This document shows positions 45,805 through 57,361 of a DNA stretch of 64,000 nucleotides, one piece after another. Source of the DNA: Ectobius pallidus (taxonomy: Eukaryota > Arthropoda > Insecta > Blattodea > Ectobiidae); contig CAXKWD010000001.1 in the NCBI GenBank assembly GCA_964059195.1, positions 157,840,532 to 157,904,531 on the forward strand. Direction: 5' to 3'. Under the pieces are notes generated by a model. It worked only from the letters and a program-made list of their open reading frames with translations, ran no database searches and was not told where the DNA came from. The stretch's first letter is position 1, and each line of letters begins with the position of its first letter. A program made the position numbers and the translations under genes.

Positions 45805-46232
45805 TAATTACTAGTGACCTAGGAAAGTAATAATAAAAGCGTACTAAATTTATCTTTTATTAATATATGAAAATATTTTGGGAATCCTTAATAATGAAAA
45901 TTAATGAAAAAAACATTTATGTGCAAACATTTCTGATTATTAGCAACCTAAAGTAAGGCACAGAGTTAAGAGAGATACAATGATCTGTTTCAGAAAGACA
46001 ACAGGCCTAATAGTGATGAACTGAATAGCTGCATCTAGACCAGGTATGGGCAACCTTTTGAAAGATGCGGGCTAAACTTTACGATATTTATGAAGTCGCG
46101 GGCCGTAGAAAATAGGTAGTTGTGAAAAAGTAATCATGATACGTTTTTTTGTATTTATAAAGTATAATGCTAAAGTTACTTGAATGAGAACAATATAGAA
46201 CTGATTAGGTATTTACTTACAATCAGCAGAAA

Positions 46233-46370
46233 TTAATGAGAAGCTTGAGCTTGAACTTGAGAAACAAGATAATCAATGTTGGCATCAATCCCACTAATAC
46301 ACAAGCGCAGAGTGTTTTCAAAATTTTCATCTGTAAGTCTGGTTCGATACTTTGATTTAGGCATATTGCA
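46233..46370 (-). pseudogene. hAT transposase C-terminal end
   Basis: The minus-strand reading KSKYRTRLTDENFENTLRLC, then GIDANIDYLVSQVQAQ and a stop, matches the extreme C-terminus of ZBED/GTF2I-repeat-type hAT transposases, pattern 'ksryRsrLtdehL...Lrlatt...pdi..Lv...q.q.Sh'. It lies just inside the left TIR, with transcription toward it, the normal place for the 3' end of the gene. Only about 45 codons survive; the dimerisation core and DDE residues upstream are gone. The 30 residues upstream in the same ORF come from non-coding terminal sequence. Confidence 0.75.
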
Positions 46371-46430
46371 GCATTTTTCTAGCGCTGACCGGAAGGAGCA
46401 CCCTCGTGTTGCCCCCCTCTCACTCTCTTG

Positions 46431-46691
46431 CATAGGCGTAACCAGGCCGACCATATGGGGGGGGGTTATAACATCTGGGGGGTATGGAATACTCCCCAGG
46501 GATAGGGGGGTTCGGGGGTCCTTCCCCGGAAAATTTTAAAAACTAAGATGCACAATAACGAGTTTTAAGCTTCTCACGCTTTATAATCGTTTTGTGTAAT
46601 TTATAAGCAGACTTAAAACAATTGTACAATTTTCATTTTTTTAATCAATGGGGGGGTTCAAACCCCCAAAAACCCCCTCGTTACGCCTCTG
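46431..46691. mobile_element. 261-bp hAT MITE nested in the larger hAT
   Basis: Ends CATAGGCGTAACCAGG and TCGTTACGCCTCTG (complement CAGAGGCGTAACGA) are inverted; the hAT-type 8-bp TSD CTCTCTTG lies at 46423-46430 and 46692-46699. G-runs follow the left end and C-runs precede the right end (about 46457-46466 and 46671-46678). No coding capacity. Confidence 0.9.
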
Positions 46692-46824
46692 CTCTCTTGT
46701 TGGCGAGAATCGAAAATATTTACTTTTTCGAGCGCGATTTTAAAATGTTCCGCGGGCCGGATCAAAAGTCGGGGCGGGCCACATCCGGCCCGCGGGCCGG
46801 GCGTTGCCCATATATGGTCTAGAC

Positions 46825-47759
46825 CCTCCGAGGCAGTGCATTCACTCTCGTGATACAAACTGAGAAGCTACTTGACGTAATGAAGCTTCTACCATATAGT
46901 GTATTTCCTAAGAAAAAATAAACAGCGGAGTTTTAAAAAATATGGTACAATTTAACAAAAATACTTCAATAATTTACATAATCATTTTTTATATTCTGTT
47001 TAAAAACTCTTTAAATTTTCGGCAAATATAATTTCGGTATGCAGTATTGCTTTATTGTTCAAACTGATATAGGCCTATATAATGTATTGTTCTCCATCAT
47101 TGTGGTCAATTGAGTTGCCAGGCAGATGTCTTCATTTTTATTAGTGTTTTTCTCGCTACAGGAATTAGCTTAATATTTAATAACGTTATCGAAGGACCCT
47201 TGCAGGAAAGATTTAATTAGAGCGTAATAAAAAAATCTATTAGGATAAATGGTTTAGGATTATGTAACTTAACAAGTTGGTGTTTACGAAAATTTGGCAC
47301 TGGTAGAGTATTGTTTGAACTTAATATATTAGAAACTTCATAGATTCTGAAAAACGGTTCAAAATTCTTTGAATGAATTATTTGGCGAAAACAGAATGTA
47401 GTGTTAATTTAAGAGGAAAGAACTCTTTCAAAAAGTTTCTTATTTTGAAGTATATCGCATTAAATTTATTGTTCATTTGACCCATCACATTAACATTGAC
47501 AGTGGAATTCTGCGCAGGGATTTTTTTTATTAAGAAGTACGAAGAGAAAACTACTCTAGCGCTTCTCAGTTTGTTGGTAAGGTTGGTAAGAGTTGTCATG
47601 GATACCAAATGTAATGAAGAGGTGCTCTTACGGAGCAGGAATTTCTTATAAGAAACCTGACTTACGGGTCAACAGTTCCTTGATCGAGTAGCACAGAAGC
47701 TTATTGTTTCTTTTTCGCTAGTCGCAAATTCATGAAAATATGTGATGAGTTTGCATGAG
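46825..47759. other. no recognised feature
   Basis: AT-rich; the 76-codon minus-strand ORF at 47378 has no motif. Confidence 0.4.
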
Positions 47760-48480
47760 TTAAAACGAAAACTGTGTATATACCGCCCTCTTTTAAGTAT
47801 CCAGCCTTATATCTGATGTCTCCATTAAAACATCTTATATGAAACACCTAACTTCATTTACCCATATAAAAGTTTTGGCACTTAGTATGATATATTATAA
47901 ATACACAGTATGCCATATAATACAAAGTAGGCATATTATGGAGTTCCTGGTGTAAAATTAAACAAAATCGTTGGAACCAATTTCAAGAAAATCGGCTGAA
48001 CAACGTTCACTCCGTCTAAAGTGGTCGTAAAAATGAAGAGTCATCACGTTTCAAGTCGCATCCCTGAAGGATATACAACCCAAATAAAGTCTGATGTAAT
48101 AAACTCACGTAACTTTTTAAAATTTAAACCTGTTCAATTCACCTTCTTCGTTACACAATCTGAGAGCCCATAATGCAAGGAGTGCGTATTCAGTTGTTTC
48201 AACCTGATGCAAAGGTTTATTATTCACCAGACAAGACTGAGTTTCTACAAACGGTGGCTGGCTTATAATTACTGTTCAGAGAATTTTTACGAGAAAATTT
48301 CAAATAAAAGTGTTAGCTCTCAGTATATGAACTTCATGTACAAAATTTAACTAAAGTCATTAGAGCAGATTTTGAGAAAGTGAACAAATTAAATTTTCCT
48401 CAAGAAAAATGGTAGTAAAAAATTAAGATAAAGTCGTCACCAATCTTCGTGTCACATTCCTAGATGATGTCTAAACAAAT
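47760..48480 (+). repeat. repeat family Z, copy 2 (possibly two tandem halves)
   Basis: 48100-48480 aligns loosely with 33838-34215. 47760-48090 shares 'aaaattaaac.aaatc.tt' and 'tcaagaaaat..gctgaac' type segments with 48335-48400, so this may be a diverged tandem pair. Confidence 0.35.
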
Positions 48481-48989
48481 GTAAAATTTTGTTTTTGTAC
48501 GGTCTTTCATTCTCGAAAATGTTTACACACATACATGCTTCTCAAATGTATATATTTAGATTCAGGGTAGGCTGCCTTAGAACGTGTATTCATGCTGAAA
48601 ACTCTACATCGAATTTCGGTGTCGAACACAGCTTTTCTGTCTATGGTGGTTATGGTAGGCCTACCTATAGTACGGAAAGAGGAAGTAAAAGTTAAAAAGA
48701 CCAGTATTATTTTCTTTTTATTGAGAAGAATCGTTTGAAGAAATATTTATTCATTTTAATAATAGTAGTTTAACAATCTTTAAACACCAGATTGCTTTAT
48801 ATCACGTATTTTGAGAGATTTAAAAGTGCCTAATTGTGCTGAAACTTTGCCACCTTATACATTAAGATATTTTTAATACGAAAAACGAACAATGCCAATT
48901 TTGACCAAAATAGCCAATATTCACCCTATACCCATTTAAGACAGTACTATACATAAGATGAATACGTAGGCTTCCGCGGCCGGAGTCAC

Positions 48990-50376
48990 AATTTAAAACA
49001 CTATGGCTGTCCGGGTTTAGCCGCGTCACTTTGTTGAGAACTGACGTTTGTAACGGTTCGCCTCCTAATTTGGGGTACGAAACAAATTACAGCCACGGTT
49101 TCGCTACAGTCGAAGCAGAGATTATCTTCAGTAACAAGGGGGCAAATCTGGGTAATTATGGTTCTTATAACAGTCTACTTTATGCTTTGATGTAATTAAA
49201 AACTCACTGATTAACTGGTAAGAGTGGTGTTTATTTTACTTGGTTTGCAAAACAGTTAATAGGCTTTCTCAAAATACTCGTCGTTCGTGAACTTTGACTT
49301 CAGATGGGTGGATCTCGTTATTAAGGTGTCTTTTTCCCTAATCTCGTGTATTCACTAGAATACCTCGTAAAGTCGTTGATTCACTGGTACTTACAGTTTG
49401 ATACACACTGAATTTAAATTGGTACTCAGCTATAAGTGAGCCGTACCTCAAACCTGAATATATTCGTCGTGTAGATTTAAAGTAATACTGCAGCGAATGA
49501 TATTTAAATCATTCACTGATCGAAGAATATAGTAATAGCTCCCCGACTTCTAACAAGTCGGAAGCTGGATGCCTTGAAGATGCCTCCGCTCACCAGGAGC
49601 TTAGACGAGAGAGTGTCGATACCAGTCATTGCGGTCCCCACCTACCATCGTTCAAAGTCCAATACGCCTCGTATTGCTTTTAGCCACTTATACTTATTTT
49701 TACATTGAGTTACATTGTTTTTCCGAGTCTTCGGACACAAACCCTTATTTCATTGGCTACTGTTCTCACCAAGCATAGATGCTAGTACACGTGGCTGGAG
49801 AAGCCTGGCCACGCGTTCAGTACGGAGAAACGATTCTGGGTCCCCCGAAACGCTATTGAGTATGAAACTTCCCACTTACTAAGCCTTTAAATTTCAATAG
49901 AGTCAGTAAGCTCTCCTTTCTTTGCGTTTTTAGTTCAATAGCAGTGAGTTTCGTTATGAATAGCTGTCTGCTATACCCCACTGAGATTCTTTAGTTCAGT
50001 TCAGAAGTCCATTCTTACGTTCCGGGAAATCCGTCTCGTTTCAATATCTACACAAGTCCAGCCTGAATATAATATTGCAAATATTATATTCGTATTTCAT
50101 TTTTGCTGTAACCTGTTCAAATAATTTTAGTTTAATTTTACTTATTTCTATAATGTTATTGGTAATGCGATGTCTTAATTGATTAATATTTATCTCATTA
50201 TTCTGATTAATAATTTTATATAATAAACTTATTTCGTTCATTATTATGATTTAGGCTGAGTAATTTAATTGCTAAGTAGCAATCGTCTCACGTTTCGGAC
50301 ATTTCTGTGATGTCCGAAACGTCAGTTCTCAACAAAGTGACGCGGCTAAACCCGGACAGCCATAGTGTTTTAAATT
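48990..50376. mobile_element. 1,387-bp unit bounded by a perfect 60-bp inverted repeat
   Basis: 48990-49049 and 50317-50376 are exact reverse complements (landmarks 'cactatggctgtccgggttt' and 'agccgcgtcactttgttgag'). Just inside the right arm lies a 13-bp perfect hairpin at 50290-50322. The interior has moderate GC and one 66-codon AT-rich ORF (50041-50241, minus) of no recognised family. A clear TSD is not seen. It may be a Penelope-like element remnant with inverted terminal copies or a DNA transposon; undecided. Confidence 0.7.
50290..50322. repeat. perfect 13-bp stem hairpin
   Basis: ACGTTTCGGACAT and ATGTCCGAAACGT pair exactly around the loop TTCTGTG, overlapping the start of the right inverted repeat. 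Confidence 0.9.
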
Positions 50377-50679
50377 TAGTACTATACATAGTTGAATATT
50401 TATATTTAATTAGCCGAAAATAAATTAACAATAAAATACAAATCATCAATAAAATTATTAACGATGTAACTTATCGTTCTATGGGTCGAAAGTTATGTTG
50501 GATACAAAATTAGCCGAATAACCTGATTTATATGTGTTACTTAACCAATACGTGGAAACAGCTACTGTAAGGAATAGCTACAACGACAAGGGAAACGCAT
50601 TCTGAGTCTGTTGGCATTAACTGTAATATACTCATATTAAGGGAAAACACATCCTAGGCCTACTCTAACTAAACTCTAT

Positions 50680-50995
50680 AACGCTACATAACACGGGGGA
50701 CAAAGCCTACCATTCGATCACTGCAGTCTGTTTTCGGTCGATCTATTTAGGTCTTTCGACTTAATGTCCGATGGCAGGATTGTGGAGCATGTGGTCAGCA
50801 TGCCGACTCCCAAGACTACTATCGATGGTTTTCTTGACAGGAAACGTTACTTCTTTATCAAGTAACTTAGATTTCCTCACGATTCTGAGTGCACCCGTTT
50901 CCAGTGATCTCTATCTCAGAAAAATCTGAGGAGTTATCATGAGCCGAACTCAGAATGTAGTTAAATGTTACCATTGTTCCACGCTACAGCCATGG
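50680..50995 (-). mobile_element. SINE-A, old diverged copy
   Basis: Retains 'gatggcaggattgtgg', 'gcatgtggtcagcatgccga', 'ggttttcttgacaggaa' and 'ctcagaaaaatctgaggag' in SINE-A order. The B box region is mutated. Confidence 0.75.
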
Positions 50996-51584
50996 CTTTC
51001 ATGTAAAGTATTGTGAATTCAAATATTGTGCTTTTTGTCCTAGAAAAAATCTATTGAAAGATATAGTGGACTTGACACGAACCAATTAAGAAAGTTACCA
51101 TTAGACTCATAAAGCCATATTTTCTGTATAAATTAATAACTTTTAAGAAAGTTGTTTAAAAGTGACTGTACAGGTTCCGATGTTATTGAAAGTTTCTCAG
51201 GGCAAAATTAGTAGAAGTTTGTATAAAGATCTGCTGTCTTAATTTTTCTCTTTACTAAGATTGAGTTGGACTTCCTACAAGAAGTAAAATATTTTGAAAA
51301 CTTTATTCATATTATATCGTATATCTGTATAGGCTACAGAATATTACAACACTCAGTGTATTGTATCATGTGTTAGAGCATCATTTCTGACCTCACATTA
51401 TAGTTCTTCCTTGAATCGTCTTGGATTCCATATTTTTGGCTCGAAGTGCTGGTGAAATAAATATGAAAACTGTGCTAGATGTAACATTAATGAATTAATT
51501 TTTTAAATTATTTTAATTATTAATGCATTTTATCGTTCAATCAATATTTCACTAATATATTTTGTTCATGGATTCTTTGATTCA

Positions 51585-52052
51585 ATGGTCAATCCATTTT
51601 TAATAATAAGTACTTTTCTTTTTACGTTATTCGTATATTTATTCACATTTTGTTTATTAAGTGCATCCATTCATTCATGGAATTATTTAATCAGTACTTT
51701 CAGTTATATTTCTTCTTATTCTCTTGTTGTTAATATTATTCTAAGGACAACTCTTCGGTTTTCATCTATTTTCCTTTTTTTATGCATTCTTTCACCCTTT
51801 TATATTTATATATTTTATTCATCTGTTGTTTTTGTTTTTTCTAGTCTTCTTTTCTATTTTTTTGTATTTCATCATTTCTTTTCCTTATTTGTCTTTAACG
51901 TGAGTAAGTTGTTATTTGTAATTACTGTAGTTAGTATATTTTATTATAATAAATTAAGGGATCAATTTTTATTTTCCTGTCATAAAAATTCTAGAATAAA
52001 TCTCTTTTTGATAAATTATTTTCATTTTTATTTTAAACTCATTAGTCAGTAG
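51585..52052 (+). other. 155-codon T-rich ORF, probably non-coding
   Basis: This is one of the longest open frames in the window. It reads as an almost continuous run of Phe, Leu, Ile, Ser, Tyr and Val, with predicted hydrophobic segments end to end. The DNA strand is extremely T-rich over 51,560-52,050, and low A content by itself removes most stop codons in all plus frames. I see no Kozak context of note, conserved motif, intron signal or codon-position pattern that would argue for a real membrane protein. A short or lineage-specific gene cannot be excluded. Confidence 0.25.
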
Positions 52053-52715
52053 TAATGTCATTACGTTAGATATATTGGCTAGCCTACCTGTAAAACATAT
52101 CACTTAAGCGAATGGTGAAAAAAAATACTTTTATCATTTACTGGGAATTGCTTAACCGCGAGAAGGTCGGACGAGTCATAGCGAAGGGAGAAAAAAGAGA
52201 CAAAGAGGTAATTATAACAAGTCCACATGCGGACACTGGCTGCATGTAAATTAACGTAACCCGTAAAAATAAAGCCCATGCTCTGTGGCCTCACTAGAGA
52301 GGAGGAGACAGACCAGATACTGCAAGAATGGCACATATGACATTATACTCCGCCAACATGTGGGAAAATAACATCCTCCTGTATCATCACACAGCAGTGA
52401 CTGTGTATTTCCTTCTACGGACAACCTGCAGGTCTTATAACTTAATTTAATTGAAATTATATAATTAAGTTTTATTTATTATTTTATCTTTGACTGCTCA
52501 TGCTAAGGAATAACATAACAACGGAGTGCGAACTAATGGGTGGAAATTTCCTGGCTGGAAGGTAACAGCAATATTTATCCCTGCCAGGGAAAATTACTTT
52601 TCCCCTCTTCCTCTGTGAAGCATATTAATATCAACTATTGGCAGGATCTGTGAGTCACATCATTGTAACCACTGGTAAATCATTGTAACCACTGGTAAAC
52701 ATACAACTCGGATGC

Positions 52716-52890
52716 ATTGTATTGTATTGTATTGTATTGTATTGTGGTTCAAATCCCTGGCGGCAGACTTGTACGACACAGGTATTCAAAAGTTGCTTCC
52801 AGGGTATGACAGATGTTTCAATTCCGGTGGCGAATACGTTGAAAAATAGCTGAACAATTGCTGTATGTGCTGGAATATATACGTCCATGA
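52716..52890 (+). mobile_element. tRNA-derived SINE remnant next to (ATTGT)n
   Basis: (ATTGT)6 at 52716-52746 runs straight into GGTTCAAATCCCTGG, a good B box. SINE-like body follows ('ttgtacgacacaggtattca', 'gaatacgttgaaaaatagct'). The A-box half appears to have been lost where the pentamer expanded. Just upstream 'cattgtaaccactggtaaa' is duplicated in tandem (52660-52699). Confidence 0.55.
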
Positions 52891-53234
52891 AATTGTGTTT
52901 TGTTTCTGTAAACGACCCCAGAGAATCTTACTTTATGATCGCGCCTCGTATATACGAGTAGTATAGCATGGGTTGTATTTATGTAACCAGAAAATGTTAT
53001 TTACTTCTGAATTTTCAATGCTCGAAGAAGAAAGCGAGCTAAATGTTTCCCCCTCTCATGAAGAAGCTTGATTCGCACCCTGAATATCAATATGGTTAAC
53101 GTGGAAGAAAGTCCAAATTAAACAATACTGATATTTCTAATTAGAACAATTTGATTATCCTGCAGTTTAATTGAGAGTAGGCTATGTTGCAAAGTAAATT
53201 CAGTGCTTCCGATTTCAAAGTGCTATATTTTTAT

Positions 53235-53375
53235 AAGACCGCATGGTCCAGTAGTTAGCATTGCTGACTATGGCTCCTCAGCTGTGGGCTCAGTCGGATT
53301 TTCGTGAGGTAGGGGTATGGAACGGGGTGAACTACCAAATAAGGAGCTACTCGATACAGAAATAGCAGCAATTCC
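53235..53375 (+). mobile_element. SINE-A, diverged copy with A box
   Basis: GCATGGTCCAGTAGTTAGCA is the A-box region; downstream 'gaggtaggggta' and 'aaggagctactcgatacaga' match the SINE-A body in order. The B box is mutated. Confidence 0.6.
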
Positions 53376-53399
53376 ACTGCATAGTAAAACAACCTTTTA

Positions 53400-53725
53400 T
53401 TTAAAATAAAATCAATTCTGTTCGTGTTAATTTCAATATTATACTAAATCGAGTTCATTTCGTGTATTTTAAAATGCAATGCTTTAAGGTTACAACCCAA
53501 GAGAAGCTTTTTGAAATCACTGCACTTCATCACCTGCCATCTATAGCAATAGACGAGAACTTACTTACAAGCGATCGCTGAGATCAGTTTACTCGTTTGT
53601 TTGATGGTTCTAAAAACTCAAAAGTTAGACACTTAATTATAGTCGAACAACAACAGTCGTTGCCTCATTTCATAAACAGGTTACTTTTGTCTTTATAAAT
53701 GCCATTATAGGCTCATTGCATAATT
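53400..53725 (+). repeat. repeat family R1, copy 3
   Basis: Shares 'ttctgttcgtgttaatt', 'actaaat..agttcatttcg' and 'taaatgccattataggct' with the other R1 copies (4485-5000 and 19050-19525). Confidence 0.6.
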
Positions 53726-53735
53726 TATTATCCTC

Positions 53736-53807
<72 letters not shown>
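53736..53807. repeat. (ATT)n microsatellite
   Basis: About 24 uninterrupted ATT units, directly after the R1 copy. Confidence 0.95.
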
Positions 53808-53809
<2 letters not shown>

Positions 53810-56595
53810 GCTTTATCTCTCACAATTTTATTTTACATGAAAATTTTCATGTAACTGTACTGTAAATTCTTAATGGTGTTTTGGTTTTTTAAAACATAAT
53901 TAATTAATAATTAATAAAGTTAATTTATACGAATGTCAGAATTTTCCTTGTGAAATTTACGTAGTATCTATGGTAATAATAAGGGACACAATAAAATTAC
54001 TTTAATATAATTAAAATTGGAGCAAGGAGAATTTTTATATCGACTGCGAAAAATAATAAATAATTTCAGAGCAAGAATTGATTTATATTATATTGATTTG
54101 AAATCTTGCATGGTTAATGTACTGTGCACACCTAATCGAAGTTCTCATTACAATTAGCTTGGAAAACGTGACATTTTAAAATTTCATATAATGCCCTTAA
54201 TACTACTAAAAATAATGTCACTACTGGAGTTCGAGGTGTAGCTATATGCTAGAAAAAGTAGAACAGTGTTGTATATTGAAGGAAAGTGTGAACACCGTGG
54301 TATTATGCGAAGTACTCCAGGTGCTGGGTTTAATTAAGAACAATACAAAATGCTTACTCAACAGGTGTTACACTTCTAATGTCAAAAAATTGCCATTCAT
54401 GTAAGAAGTGTTTATACATTCCTTAATACAGCACAGAGAGAATATCAAAGCTCATGTATTTGGAAAACTGAATTAGCTTTACCATGCTCTGACACAAAAA
54501 TTCTGCTGTACAGCACCTCACACCACATAGGTTTCATCACCCAAAAAGAAATGCACACCTTCATCGTCTATGAACAACAAAATACAAGATGCTGATCAAC
54601 ATACAAGTTCTTAGTAATCCAAAAATGTATAAAAACGTCATGTTATTTCTAAAGAACATTAACGTTTATAGTAGAATTTAAAAATTGTGCCATCATTTGT
54701 AAATCACTGTCATTAATATTGTTTAAATATTACTGGATTCATAACTGATTATTTTATGTAAATGTACAATCGCGATTAGACTTTCACGAATCAAAGCGAC
54801 TAAAAATAAATAATATAAAAATATATATTTACAAATCTAAAATAAAAGTTTTGGCGAAAAATTCATGATTGCAAATTGTATTTTCAGTTATCAAAAAATT
54901 GTCTAAAACTCTAAAAAAGTTACAAATTTTGTAGTGTGTAGGCTAATGTAATCAATCATTGAAATTTTACAAAAATATTTTATATATTTGGTAATTTTAA
55001 AGCATATGCTAAATTATATTTAATTATGTTCATACATATTATGTATTAGGAGATATGTTAAAACCTTCCACTAGCGATAATCTGGTTGCTTCTTATAAAT
55101 TACAGGATAATAATTGACAGGTGGCTACCTTCTGGTTTTTAATGAATCGGTATAAATTTTGATACGTTTATTATAAATAACTGATTAATTATTATTATTA
55201 ATATAAAATAATATTTACGTGACTTGCTATCTCCCCCTGTGCCGGCTATGTTACGGGTGGAGCATTTTTACCCCCTGTTCAACTGAATAACTGTTAGGCC
55301 TGTATTAGATCCACGCCTGAACTGCGAGAGGAATCAAACAACCGAAAGCTCTTTAACTTCATTATAATTTCATAATCGTTGAGTCTGAGCTACAGTACCG
55401 AAACGGCTCTGAATAATGACACGTTTATTGAGTGATTTATTCATTAAGGTGCCAGCCCATTGCACATTGTCCAATCTTTCTCTCCATATAAACAGCGCTT
55501 AATGCTATCAAGAAGAATATTTCAGAATGGGGCTCTTATAGCCTATTTGATGCAGTAGAAAGCCAAAATATACTGCGAATCTGGCTGAGGTTTATAGCTG
55601 AAAATAAAAATGTGCTGAAGTGGTTGGAAGTGAAATAATTAAGCACATTTCAAGGGCGATTGGTCATGTGGTGTAAAACAAAAGAATTTACTTTTCGCAG
55701 AAAAAATGGTTTCTCGAATATTGTTATGCATATTACTCAATGTGCTATTCATACAACACTTGTAAATTAATAGTGAAAATATTGTAGGTCTATCATTTTA
55801 TATAGCATCGGTATATTTTGTAATCCATTATATTTAACATACTATTTCAGCCTTATTGAAAAAATTTAAATTGATAACTTGTTAACTTCTCTAAAAGATT
55901 TGTTAAAAATTCATGGACATTCACGTAGATGAGACGAATGCATGCAAAGCTTTCGGTAGCGCACTCTGTTACCATCCTCAAGGACACTGAAGCTATATAT
56001 ATATATATATATATATATTAATAGTGAAAATATTGCTATATATATATATAGCAGCTATATATATATATATATATATATATACATACACACCCAAACACAA
56101 ACACAGGACTCTACCGACAAACTTTCACAAGTTATTCAGGGATGTTTTCTGAGTTTTTTCATATAAAAATCCCACGATCTTCGGTGGCTCAGTACCGAGT
56201 AATTGCAGTGCTTTCATTTCTAATCCAACGACCTATGAATTACCAAAATTATGGCTTCAAGTGATGAATTACTTCTGTCATATAAAGTTTGAAGTCGGGG
56301 TGGATGAAAAAACTTTCAGTGGCTGCCGTCGGTTGACAGACCCACATTATTAGTTCGATGACAAATGAGTTACGAACCTAATAATGTCATCATGAATCGG
56401 GCGATTTCTGAATCTTTATTGGAACAAACCTTATGTGATAACTCAGGACATCACGGACATTTAATATGCCAGGTTAATGAGAAGCAAAAACATCGCAACA
56501 TCCGTGTTTAAAATAATGAGGGTTTTATTACTTTTCCACTAGATTTTATTTTTACACCATATGTTAAAATTATCGCACTTGATTTTTTATACAAC
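53808..56595. other. no gene; AT dinucleotide run at 55995-56082
   Basis: AT-rich sequence with no usable ORF. The AT run is interrupted by a 19-bp copy of nearby sequence (see findings). No transposon termini were found. Confidence 0.5.
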
Positions 56596-56603
56596 GTTAT
56601 CAG

Positions 56604-57353
56604 CAGGGCCCGGATTCTGATTACCTAATATTGTTTGAAAAATGACCTATAAAATGACCCTAAATTTTAAAGAAAATGACTTAATAATTATAAAAAAATG
56701 ACCTAAAACTGATCATTTATTTATAAAAAAATTCTCATTGTACACACAAAGTTATAGACTAGTTTGTACAAATTGTAAAAACTGTAAATAACTGTAATGT
56801 TGCGAATGTTCTTTTCTCTCGGAATTTATACTGGCACTGAGGCACTGGTGAGTCAAAATTCGGCACACCCTTTTATAGTCTGCCGGATTATATTGTTGTT
56901 TATTGAGGGTAAACTTTAGTTTGCACTCTCAAATCCAAGCAGGTGGCATACTCTGGTGCCAAGTCAATCTAATAATAATAGTAATATAATACAAAATTTT
57001 GCGTATCTTTGATTCTCATTTCCGACTGAGACATGACAACACTTTAACGCCGAATTTTTACTTCTTGCTGTAAACAAACAACACTTCAAAGACAGCACCG
57101 CTAACGACGAAAAAAAGTTAATACACTCAATGTAAATACGTGAAAATGACTAAATAAGGAAGCAAATGACACGAAAATGACAAAATAATGACCTAAAATT
57201 GAAATAAATGCCCTAAAAATATAAAATTGCATAAAATGACCTAATAAAAATGCATTTCTATAATCTAGAGGCCATGATTAAGATTTATCTACAAGTTGGC
57301 AATGTCTATGCAGCATCAATCAAAAGATGACACGTCATTAGATCCGGGCCCTG
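56604..57353 (+). mobile_element. non-autonomous hAT family 'GGGCCCGGATTCT', copy 2
   Basis: Starts CAGGGCCCGGATTCTGAT, ends ATCCGGGCCCTG, and has an exact 8-bp TSD GTTATCAG at 56596-56603 and 57354-57361. The 750 bp match 36950-37715 in reverse complement, including 'gagggtaaac', 'tatattgttgtttattgagg' and 'cactgaggcactgg'. Both subterminal regions carry repeated 'aaatgaccta' motifs. No transposase. Confidence 0.9.
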
Positions 57354-57361
57354 GTTATCAG

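Larger units (their letters stand above)
46041..46816 (-). mobile_element. hAT element with transposase end, hosting a second hAT
   Basis: The left end CAGGTATGGGCAACCTTTTG and the complement of the right end, CATATATGGGCAACGCCCGG, form the TIR. TCTAGAC flanks both sides (46034-46040 and 46818-46824; 7 of 8 TSD bases). The subterminal region is GC-rich with repeated 'gcgggccgg' units, typical of Charlie-like hATs. A smaller hAT, 46431-46691, is inserted within it. Confidence 0.8.

Noticed and set aside
50290..50340. Hammerhead ribozyme in the hairpin next to the inverted repeat
   Set aside because: A GAAAC string and a stem are present, but no CUGAUGA core is found at the required place.
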